From the NCBI GenBank assembly GCA_902776765.1, contig CACYRP010000016.1:1-53919 (forward strand): a stretch of DNA of 53,919 nt, written 5' to 3'. Under the pieces are notes generated by a model. That model made no database searches and was not told where the DNA came from. It saw only the letters and a list, made by a program, of their open reading frames with translations. Below are positions 23,874-30,790 of the stretch, in pieces. Origin of the DNA: Fibrobacter succinogenes. GTDB taxonomy: Bacteria; Fibrobacterota; Fibrobacteria; Fibrobacterales; Fibrobacteraceae. Numbering within the stretch: position 1 is the first letter of the stretch; each line of letters opens with the position of its first letter. Both the position numbers and the translations under genes were made by a program.

Positions 23874-24938
23874 CTAGTAGAAAATGAAGGCGAAAAGGGT
23901 ATCCGAAATCACGATGGTACAAATGGCCGCCACAACGCTTGAAGTCGTCGCTTTACCGACTGCTTCAGCACCGCCATGGGCATTGAGCCCCTTGTTGCAG
24001 GCGATGAGCGTTACAATCCAGCCAAACACGAGAGCCTTGATGGTGCTCTTGAGGAAGGTCATCGGATCGATGCCGTCGCGGAGCCCCATCATGTAATTCG
24101 AGAATGAAATATCGCAGAAGAAATACGCAATGAGGAATCCGGCGAAGCTACCGACGATGGAGGCGCTGAACGAGAGAATTGGGGTCGTGACACTTAACGC
24201 GATGAATCGCGGAACCACGAGGTATTGCACCGGCGGAATCGCCATGGACTTTAAAGCCTTGATTTCTTCGCAAACGCTCATGTTTGCAATTTCTGCCGCC
24301 ATGGCACTACCGGAACGCCCGGCCAAAATAATCGTTGTGAGGAGCGGGCCAATTTCTGCAAAAATAAGGAACCCAAGCCCCGATGCGAGGTAAGAACCGC
24401 CGCCTACCGCATTCAACATCACCGAACTCTGCAAGGCCATCGTAAGGCAAATGAGTCCCACGAACAAGAAGCAAATACCCATGGCTTCACTGCCCGACTT
24501 GAACATCTGCTTGGTAATGCCACCAAAGTGGATTTTGCCCTTGTCGAACGGACCGATTATCGTCCAGTAGATAGACATGAACAAAAGCTTGAGAACTTCG
24601 AACGTTTCCCTAATGAGCATGAACCCGATGTCGCCCAACATTTCGAGAACATTGTTTGTTTCGCGCTGTGGCTTTTCAGGAGGTTCCATCTTGCGGAGGT
24701 TCTGCAAGTGTTGCTTGATTTCGGGGGCGAAGTGCGCGAGGACGAGCTTGTTGCCCGTCTTTTGGGAAAGTTCCGCTAAAAGTGCAAAAAAGGCATCGGC
24801 GCTGTAATCCATCGAGGTGAGGCTTGATCCGTCCAGATAAAGCTCCCCTTTGGAGAGGGCACTCCTGCAATTCGAGAGCAGTCTTTTGCTGTTCGCGGCA
24901 GTCAGTGCGCTAGGCAAAACTATCGATGTCGTTTCCAT
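23874..24938 (-). CDS. MlaE-type permease fused to an N-terminal STAS (MlaB-like) domain
   Basis: 354 residues. The first ~95 form a STAS-like domain (LYLDGSSLTSMDYSADAFFALL, ELSQKTGNKLVLAHFAPEIK), equivalent to the separate MlaB of E. coli. The permease part follows with MLIRETFEVLKLLF, FAEIGPLLTTIILAGRSGSAMAAEIANMSV and EEIKALKSMAI, the family signatures, and about five membrane segments. As first gene of the operon it carries both the channel and its regulator in one chain. A TTTTCTAAATT element ends 6 nt before the ATG. Confidence 0.88.
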   Translation of the reverse strand: METTSIVLPSALTAANSKRLLSNCRSALSKGELYLDGSSLTSMDYSADAFFALLAELSQKTGNKLVLAHFAPEIKQHLQNLRKMEPPEKPQRETNNVLEMLGDIGFMLIRETFEVLKLLFMSIYWTIIGPFDKGKIHFGGITKQMFKSGSEAMGICFLFVGLICLTMALQSSVMLNAVGGGSYLASGLGFLIFAEIGPLLTTIILAGRSGSAMAAEIANMSVCEEIKALKSMAIPPVQYLVVPRFIALSVTTPILSFSASIVGSFAGFLIAYFFCDISFSNYMMGLRDGIDPMTFLKSTIKALVFGWIVTLIACNKGLNAHGGAEAVGKATTSSVVAAICTIVISDTLFAFIFY

Positions 24939-24944
24939 TGAGCG

Positions 24945-24952
24945 ACAATTTA
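24945..24952 (-). promoter_or_regulatory. TTTTCTAAATT element 6 nt before the Mla operon
   Basis: TAAATTGT preceded by TTTTC on the minus strand; six bases separate it from the ATG at 24938. No ribosome-binding site. It should drive the four-gene operon as a near-leaderless transcript. Confidence 0.45.
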
Positions 24953-25069
24953 GAAAATTTTGAACCGCGACTGCGGCAAAAAGCCCCGTTTTCTTTCAGG
25001 AATGTTGAAATTTTGGTCAAAAACGCAAAAAAATGGGGATAAGAGGTTTAATTTAACTATATATGTTGT

Positions 25070-25642
25070 ATGCTAAAAGAAAAAAAGATGGAAAATGAGA
25101 AGGCGAATAAGCCCGGCTCTTTTCGAAAAAAGTTTGAATATGTAACTCAGGTTTGTGTAATCTTATTTACGGAACTGAGCCTGTTTTTATTGTTCATATG
25201 TTGGCCTAAGCAGTCGCCTTCTCAAGATCCGACACCCATGTTGGCGAAAGATATTGATGGCAAATCGGTTCCCTGCGAAGTAGAAGGAAAGAAAATTTTC
25301 CACTATCTAAAAGGCAATGAAACTGAACGTTTGTATGAATTTCATTATCATTTGGCGAGTGTAAAAGATGAAGTCGGCCTCCTGTACGAAGATGAAAAAG
25401 GGCTACATCCGTTAGTGATTATTACGACTCCCTTTCTAGAATTTCCTTGGTTTAAATTTTTCATATTAGAAAAACAGAATGAATACGTTGTTTTCTATTA
25501 TAGTGAAAGTGGCAAAGTTACACATGATATGAAAATAGAAGAGCAACCTTTTTCGAAAAAGGTTACTGTTAAAGGTTTGATTGTTTCCCCGATAAATAAA
25601 AAGTATTTGGAACGTGCAAATTGTTTTATGGGGGATTACTAA
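25070..25642 (+). CDS. Single-pass membrane protein of unknown function
   Basis: 190 residues if started at MLKEKKMENEK; a second ATG at 25088 would give 184. One hydrophobic segment (QVCVILFTELSLFLLFICW) near residues 28-46 is followed by a ~140-residue soluble part with many aromatic and charged residues (IDGKSVPCEVEGKKIFHYLKG). I recognise no family. The next gene begins 2 nt after the stop, so the two form a pair. AT-rich codon use differs from the surrounding housekeeping genes. Confidence 0.6.
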   Translation: MLKEKKMENEKANKPGSFRKKFEYVTQVCVILFTELSLFLLFICWPKQSPSQDPTPMLAKDIDGKSVPCEVEGKKIFHYLKGNETERLYEFHYHLASVKDEVGLLYEDEKGLHPLVIITTPFLEFPWFKFFILEKQNEYVVFYYSESGKVTHDMKIEEQPFSKKVTVKGLIVSPINKKYLERANCFMGDY

Positions 25643-25644
25643 TT

Positions 25645-27036
25645 ATGCAGTCTAAAGTTGTTCCTTTGTTGTGCGCTTTATCCTTGTGCTTTGGGGCATT
25701 TGTTGAATCTCAGCTCATTTCGTTGGACCTCTCTTTGAACAATTATGGTTTAAAGTTGATAGTGAGCTGTGTTACTTTGCCTCTTATTTGCCTAGCTGCG
25801 ATTTCGCTTTTCTTGGATTCGATAAATGTTCGCGTTCGTTTTTTAGCAAAAGGCCTGTGGCTATTTCTTGTTTGGATTATTGCTGCTGTGAATTTAATTG
25901 GGCTTTTTGTGCCGTCTGGAAATGGGCAAAGTCAAAAGCAGACCTCAATTGCAAATGCCGATTCGACAACGAGTCAACTGGTCGGCTGTTGGGATAACGA
26001 CATGGATGTGCTCCTTGAAATATATGAGAGTCAATGGGCTCGTGATTCTGGAAAAACGTTATCTGATAGAGAAGACTTTTATAGTAGTCTTTCTAGATAT
26101 GACTCAAATTGCCTTTTAGATTCACTTTTGAAGATAGATGATTATCTTGGGTTTGTTGATGTTCAGTTATTATTTCAAACACCAGACAGTATTTTGAATT
26201 ATCCTAAGGAAAAAGTAAAAAAAGATAGAGTATTAAATCTTTCTAAAGAAGCGGTTGAAAATGTGAAAAAGTCGCCCGATTCCTGTGCACGTGAATTGTG
26301 GATGCTTGCGCTGAGTGAACGCGGAATTTTAGAATACGAGTTCAAAAATGAGTGCCGTATAAAAAAGTTTGAATCCGTAAAGCCAACAGCGGAACAACTG
26401 AATTCATATTGGATCTTTGAACATGACTTCGGTCCGAGCGCCGAATTTGATACGACTAATAGCTTTGTTTTGAAAAAAAGACAACTGAGGAAATTTTCTA
26501 AAGTAGAAGGAAATTGCACAGGTCGAATTGCTGGTTCAAATGATAAAGGCGTAGTTGTTGAACTTACGATTAAATTGAATGATGAAAATCGCGAATGTTG
26601 GCTTGGGAATAAAACGTTCCCTTATTACATATCATCTAATGAAAAACTTCATTTTAAAATGACGCCTCCTTCAAGGAGTATTGCGCCTGTTACGGGAAAA
26701 TTCATTAGGTATGATCGGGCGCATGAACAAGTAAAACCGTTGCTTGCGAGCGATTCTATTTTCTTGCCATGGAAAGGCCTCAAAAGAGATTCCTCGTCAG
26801 AGGATGCAGAAAGAGAACGAACTTTCTATCGCGAGTTGGGCTATCGTTATCCTCATGTTGTTTCTTTTGACCCTTTTACGGAAATTTCAAAAGGACAATC
26901 GATGATAATTGATATTCCGTGCCTTGATGAAAAGAACGCTAAAACGTATGGATCCAATTTTTATGTCGTCCAGCCTCTATTCCCCATTCTCCGTTGCGAA
27001 ATAGCCCCTGCGGATAAAGATTATTTTGGGGAATGA
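25645..27036 (+). CDS. Multi-pass membrane protein with large soluble domain, unknown function
   Basis: 463 residues from MQSKVVPLLC; GGGGGA lies just upstream. The N-terminal ~105 residues contain three hydrophobic segments (PLLCALSLCFGAFV, LIVSCVTLPLICLAAISLFL, LWLFLVWIIAAVNLIGLFV). The remaining ~355 are soluble, with GCWDNDMDVLLEIYE, scattered cysteines and a DKDYFGE end. No family is recognised. It is translationally close to the preceding membrane protein (2-nt gap), so the two probably act together. The rlmD promoter lies directly after its stop. Confidence 0.6.
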   Translation: MQSKVVPLLCALSLCFGAFVESQLISLDLSLNNYGLKLIVSCVTLPLICLAAISLFLDSINVRVRFLAKGLWLFLVWIIAAVNLIGLFVPSGNGQSQKQTSIANADSTTSQLVGCWDNDMDVLLEIYESQWARDSGKTLSDREDFYSSLSRYDSNCLLDSLLKIDDYLGFVDVQLLFQTPDSILNYPKEKVKKDRVLNLSKEAVENVKKSPDSCARELWMLALSERGILEYEFKNECRIKKFESVKPTAEQLNSYWIFEHDFGPSAEFDTTNSFVLKKRQLRKFSKVEGNCTGRIAGSNDKGVVVELTIKLNDENRECWLGNKTFPYYISSNEKLHFKMTPPSRSIAPVTGKFIRYDRAHEQVKPLLASDSIFLPWKGLKRDSSSEDAERERTFYRELGYRYPHVVSFDPFTEISKGQSMIIDIPCLDEKNAKTYGSNFYVVQPLFPILRCEIAPADKDYFGE

Positions 27037-27045
27037 TAAAATTTC

Positions 27046-27053
27046 TATTTTTA
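27046..27053 (+). promoter_or_regulatory. TAnnTT-type element 5 nt before the RlmD-type gene
   Basis: TATTTTTA preceded by TTTC, five bases before the ATG at 27059; no ribosome-binding site. Confidence 0.4.
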
Positions 27054-27058
27054 CATTC

Positions 27059-28453
27059 ATGGCAGATTTCCGCAGAAACAACCGCTTTAAGGGCAATGGT
27101 AGCTCGTTTAAAGGCCCGCGCTTGAACCACAATAACGACCGTCGTGACGGTCGTCGCGAACTTGGCCATCAGCAAGGTGGCGAATGCTTTACGCTCCGCA
27201 TCGAAAAAATGGTGCAGGGGGGCGAGGGCATGGCTCGCTTGGAAGATGGTCGCGTGTGTTTTGTGGCGGGAGCGCTGCCGGGTGAACTTTGCAAGGTTCG
27301 CTTGACGTTCCAGAAAAAGGACTTTACCAAGGGCCGCGTTGTTGAAGTTTTGGAAGCAAGCCCCGATCGCGTAAAGCCGCTTTGCCCGCTGTATGGCAAG
27401 TGCGGTGGTTGCAGCTTGCAACATCTTGCTTCTGAAAAGCAAGCGGAATATCTCGAAAAAGTCGAACGTGAAAACTTCAGGCGCTTGGCGCATGCGGAAC
27501 TGCCCGAAGATTTTGTGATTCATACCGGAAACGCGTGGGGCTACAGAAACCGCGCCCGCGTTGTATTCAGCGGCAATGTCGGTGGCGATGCTTATGCGAA
27601 TCGTGAAGGTTCTGCGAATTGCGCGCGTTTTGGTTTCCGAGGCGAAGAAAGCAACAACATAATTCCGTTTGAAAATTGCCCTGTGCTCACGGATGGCCTG
27701 AATGAATTCCTGCGTGGACCTGCCGCGACGCTTCTCGCGGGCGATTCCAAACGCAATTCCGATGACTCTCGCAGGTTTTCTCGCGATATCGATGTGAACA
27801 TTTTTGATAACGGCAAAGGCGAAATCTCATTCTATTACCCAGGAATGCACAAGTCCGAATTCGATGCGCATGCTGTGAGCCATGTCGAAATTGCAGGCCG
27901 CAAAATCGAAGCGGATGCGTCCGTATTTTTCCAGAGCAATTTGGGGCTTTTGCCAGAACTTGTCGAATCTGTCCGCAAGGCTGTGGATGAAGGCTTGGCG
28001 AGTGGCAAGTCCTCTGACGCTTGGTTGATTGACTTGTTTAGCGGCGTCGGTTTCTTTGCCTGTATTTTGCAGGACAAGTTCAAGAAGATTACGACTGTCG
28101 AACGCGAAGAAGGCTGCCTCAAACACGCAAAAGTTAATTTGTCTGTTTCGACGGCTTCTTGTGCTGTAGAAAACGTCTCCGCCCCTGCTGAAGATTGGCT
28201 CCTTGAAAATGTCGTGGACATGCCTGCCACCCTCATCGTAGACCCTCCGCGTACGGGACTGCCCAAAGAGGCACTTTCTGCCATTGTCAAGAGCTCTGTC
28301 AACCGCTTGATTTACGTTTCATGCGATCCGGTGACCCTTGCGCGTGACTATGCCAAGTTCGCCGAGGCTGGTTTTGCGCTTTCCCATGCCGAAGGTTTCG
28401 CTTTTTACCCTCAAACGCCCCATCTTGAAATGATGTTTGTACTTGACAGATAG
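27059..28453 (+). CDS. rlmD: 23S rRNA (uracil-5-)-methyltransferase, RlmD/RumA family
   Basis: 464 residues. A basic, Asn/Arg-rich N-terminus (~45 residues) precedes a TRAM domain (FTLRIEKMVQGGEGMARLEDGR region). A 4Fe-4S site has C109, C115 and C118 (CPLYGKCGGC), with a further Cys near FENCPV. The methyltransferase domain shows DLFSGVGFFA, VDPPRTGLP and YVSCDPVTLARD with nucleophile C422, then HLEMMFVL. It methylates a uridine of 23S rRNA using SAM. The exact target position (U1939 type or another) cannot be told. The ATG is chosen because an upstream TTG lies inside the previous gene. Confidence 0.85.
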   Translation: MADFRRNNRFKGNGSSFKGPRLNHNNDRRDGRRELGHQQGGECFTLRIEKMVQGGEGMARLEDGRVCFVAGALPGELCKVRLTFQKKDFTKGRVVEVLEASPDRVKPLCPLYGKCGGCSLQHLASEKQAEYLEKVERENFRRLAHAELPEDFVIHTGNAWGYRNRARVVFSGNVGGDAYANREGSANCARFGFRGEESNNIIPFENCPVLTDGLNEFLRGPAATLLAGDSKRNSDDSRRFSRDIDVNIFDNGKGEISFYYPGMHKSEFDAHAVSHVEIAGRKIEADASVFFQSNLGLLPELVESVRKAVDEGLASGKSSDAWLIDLFSGVGFFACILQDKFKKITTVEREEGCLKHAKVNLSVSTASCAVENVSAPAEDWLLENVVDMPATLIVDPPRTGLPKEALSAIVKSSVNRLIYVSCDPVTLARDYAKFAEAGFALSHAEGFAFYPQTPHLEMMFVLDR

Positions 28454-28500
28454 TTTTTTGCTATTTTAAAAAGTGCTGTTGGGAAAAATAGAGGGATAAA

Positions 28501-28941
28501 ATGAAAAAACAGAAAGTCGTTATGTTCGCAACTCTCGCCTTGGGTGCGTTGTTTGCGGGGTGCTCAAAATCTGAACCAGTCATTGCTTGCGGTCGTGAAT
28601 GGAATCCGGCTGTAGGTTATGTCGCGGATACGGGTAGCGTATTTAGGATGGCTGATGAACTCATTATCCAATTGCGTTACGGAACGGGTTTTGATTTTAA
28701 TACGCTGAAATTTGCGTTCTACGAAGGAACTCTTGGCAACAAGGGTACTCAGCTTTGGGAACGTGATTTCCATGTTTCCAATAAAATGGAAGCATTTACA
28801 CTTGAAGCGCGTTCTCGTCGAGGCGGTTATGCAACGGCCCGCGAAATGACAAAACTCAAAGCCCCTGGAACGGTTGTTCTTGAAATTTCTTCTGAAAGAG
28901 GCTTGATTGCTTCAAAACAGTTAACGATTGTCAATCAATAG
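28501..28941 (+). CDS. Small lipoprotein of unknown function
   Basis: 146 residues with lipobox LFAGC and an AGAGG ribosome-binding site just before the ATG. The mature part has a possible disulfide (PVIACGREWN) and a beta-rich fold (DELIIQLRYGTGFDFNTLKFAFYEG, GTVVLEISSERGLI). No family recognised. The next lipoprotein gene starts 12 nt after its stop; the two look like one transcription unit. Confidence 0.65.
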   Translation: MKKQKVVMFATLALGALFAGCSKSEPVIACGREWNPAVGYVADTGSVFRMADELIIQLRYGTGFDFNTLKFAFYEGTLGNKGTQLWERDFHVSNKMEAFTLEARSRRGGYATAREMTKLKAPGTVVLEISSERGLIASKQLTIVNQ

Positions 28942-28953
28942 TTGGTTAATTTA

Positions 28954-29880
28954 ATGAATAAAATAAAATTCTTGAGTGGAATGTTTGTCGCTGCAATGCT
29001 TGCCGCATGCAGCGAATCCGAAGTATCTGTTGACTATAAATTAAATGAACCTGTCACGCTCGAAATGTACACCGAAAGCTATTATGCGACGCTTGACTTG
29101 AAGGGCGAAGAAAAGATGGGGACGATTACGGCGACGTATGCCGATTTGAACTATTCTTCAAAAGGCGATACGACGTTTGTCAAGCGTAACTATGTTATTG
29201 ACAAGTCCCGCGGATACCTCAAGAATTTTATGCCGACAGAACTTGCTTGGCGCATCAAGGAAGTGAACCTAGCTGCGGTTGATCGTAACGTCACGAATCT
29301 TTCTGGGATTGACGATGGCTACGATACGTTGCTGGCCCATATCCCGATGCCGAGTCGTTGGCGCGATCAGCTCTTGAATCCGGATTTCAAGCCGCACCTC
29401 AAGCGCTTGGAAAAACACCGCTGGGAAATGGACCATTTGCTCAAGGGCGTGGTGCCTGTCAAGGGTAACGTGACTGAACTCCTCAAGCAACAGGGACGTT
29501 TGAACTTTGCGTTAATAAAAATTGACTCCGTGGTGACGATGGGCTTCACGAATCGTGACCACCGCAAATGCTTGGACTACGTGGTTTACTTGCACGAAAC
29601 CGAAAGCTTCCCGTATTTCATCTGGGAACAGCATGTGGGTAGCAAGATCGTTCCTGAAAAGTTCAAGGGTTATACTTCTGGGCTCAAGGGCGAATACCGC
29701 ACCGAATTCGAAGTTATGATTGAACCTGAAACAGGCCTCCCGTGCCAGGAACGCGAAGTCAAGGTTGGAACGCATACGATGATCCATCCCGAAACGAAGG
29801 ATTCTGTTACGTTCACGAGCCATGTTTCTTACGAAAGACTTTACAACATCAAGCGTGAAGTCGCGGAAACGGCGGAATAG
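28954..29880 (+). CDS. Lipoprotein of unknown function
   Basis: 308 residues from MNKIKFLSGM with lipobox MLAAC. An in-frame TTG four codons upstream is less likely. The protein is polar, with RNYVIDKSRGYLKNF, a central charged helix-rich part (PHLKRLEKHRWEMDHLL) and a C-terminal beta-rich part (YRTEFEVMIEPETGLPCQEREV). Codon use is that of well-expressed genes (AAG, CTC, CGC), unlike many unknown lipoproteins here. It is cotranscribed with the small lipoprotein upstream. Function unknown. Confidence 0.65.
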   Translation: MNKIKFLSGMFVAAMLAACSESEVSVDYKLNEPVTLEMYTESYYATLDLKGEEKMGTITATYADLNYSSKGDTTFVKRNYVIDKSRGYLKNFMPTELAWRIKEVNLAAVDRNVTNLSGIDDGYDTLLAHIPMPSRWRDQLLNPDFKPHLKRLEKHRWEMDHLLKGVVPVKGNVTELLKQQGRLNFALIKIDSVVTMGFTNRDHRKCLDYVVYLHETESFPYFIWEQHVGSKIVPEKFKGYTSGLKGEYRTEFEVMIEPETGLPCQEREVKVGTHTMIHPETKDSVTFTSHVSYERLYNIKREVAETAE

Positions 29881-29914
29881 AGGCGGAACTTTACTGCAGT
29901 TGTCTGAGGACTGA

Positions 29915-29998
29915 GTCATCCTGGAGTGTAATGACGGGATCCATAAATTTTGAACATGCTTTTGTAAGAACTGTATGGATCCTCCTTCGGAGGATGAC
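29915..29998. repeat. 84-bp nested inverted repeat of the GTCATCC family
   Basis: The outer arms GTCATCCT (29915) and AGGATGAC (29991) are perfect inverses; the inner arms GGATCCATA (29937) and TATGGATCC (29974) are too. A smaller hairpin ATCCTCC-TTC-GGAGGAT sits at 29979-29995, followed by GACTTTT, so it may also terminate transcripts from the lipoprotein pair. Confidence 0.65.
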
Positions 29999-30007
29999 TT
30001 TTAAGCC

Positions 30008-30080
30008 CTAGCAACTGCTAACTACTAATAACTATTATCTAGTAACTAGAAACTAGTAACTCATAACTCATAACTCATAA
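30008..30080. repeat. Heptad array, about ten units
   Basis: Units AACTGCT, AACTACT, AGTAACT, AGAAACT, AGTAACT and three perfect CATAACT copies keep a 7-bp period, with one short irregular stretch. It ends 14 bp before the next start codon, so it could affect that gene's expression by changes in length. Confidence 0.75.
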
Positions 30081-30094
30081 CAAAGCGTTTGCTC

Positions 30095-30538
30095 ATGCGT
30101 TTGACAATTCCATTTTTCCTTCTCCCTGTCGCGATGAACTTCATCGGCTGTGCAACTCATGTGTCTTCGCAGCAGACCATGGCCGATGACCGCAATCTCG
30201 TTTACGAAGATACGTACAAAGCGTATCGCGAAGCTGAAGAAAAATATTTGAATCTGTTGTTCAATATCGAACGCATGCCTGAGGAAGAAGAGCTTTGGGT
30301 GCTCAAGCGCGAACGCATGCTGGAATTGATGCAACTCAAGGAATTGATGTTGAATGCACGTGTAGAACTTGATGGCGCTATTCAAGAATGGGAACGCCAT
30401 TTACTCGATGTCCAGGCCGAAGTCAAGTCGCGAGAAATCAAAAAGCTCAACCCGAATTTCAAAGGCCGAGACGCCGAACGCACAAGCCCCGGCCAACTTC
30501 TCCCCGGCGAAAAGAAAACCAAAAGCTTTAACTACTAA
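30095..30538 (+). CDS. Small helical lipoprotein of unknown function
   Basis: 147 residues from the ATG at 30095 (an in-frame TTG lies two codons upstream). A short signal peptide ends in lipobox FIGCA. The remainder is a long charged helix (AYREAEEKYLNLLFNIERM, ELMQLKELMLNARVELDGAIQ), very likely coiled coil, and a basic, Pro-rich tail. It could bridge envelope layers like other helical lipoproteins, but no family is recognised. It is followed by a strong terminator. Confidence 0.65.
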   Translation: MRLTIPFFLLPVAMNFIGCATHVSSQQTMADDRNLVYEDTYKAYREAEEKYLNLLFNIERMPEEEELWVLKRERMLELMQLKELMLNARVELDGAIQEWERHLLDVQAEVKSREIKKLNPNFKGRDAERTSPGQLLPGEKKTKSFNY

Positions 30539-30545
30539 ACCATAA

Positions 30546-30577
30546 AAAAAACGGCGGCTTTAAGCCGCCTTTCGTTT
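30546..30577. terminator. Intrinsic terminator after the helical lipoprotein gene
   Basis: GGCGGC/GCCGCC stem (30553-30569) with a 5-nt loop, preceded by A-rich and followed by T-rich sequence. Confidence 0.75.
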
Positions 30578-30646
30578 AAGCTAATCTAGAACTGCATACA
30601 CAATTATAGTTGCAGATACGTTTTATAATGCAATAAGCGTCGGCCA

Positions 30647-30764
30647 CAACCTTAAAAGGCGAACGCAGCGGGGCTGTTTGCAGACCCATTGCTGAGCCGT
30701 AAGGTTGGCGCTTGCGCCAGGATGGGTAAAAAAACTGAGCTGGGGCCCCGCCCGCGTGAAGTAC
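30647..30764. repeat. Structured intergenic element and GAGCTGGGGCC repeat
   Basis: CAACCTTA (30647) and TAAGGTTG (30700) enclose nested pairs CAGC/GCTG and GGGGCTG-TTTG-CAGACCC, a branched or long hairpin. GGCGC-TT-GCGCC follows at 30707-30718. From 30737 to 30764 lies an element whose near-copy is inverted at 39346-39372. The element might be a repeat or a small structured RNA; I see no gene in 30578-30790. Confidence 0.45.
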
Positions 30765-30790
30765 TATTTTGATTTATAATTGGCAATTTT

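Noticed and set aside
23866..23922. A longer N-terminus of the MlaF ATPase
   Set aside because: It would overlap the permease gene, has no ribosome-binding site and is not conserved in ABC ATPases; GAGG precedes the ATG at 23865.
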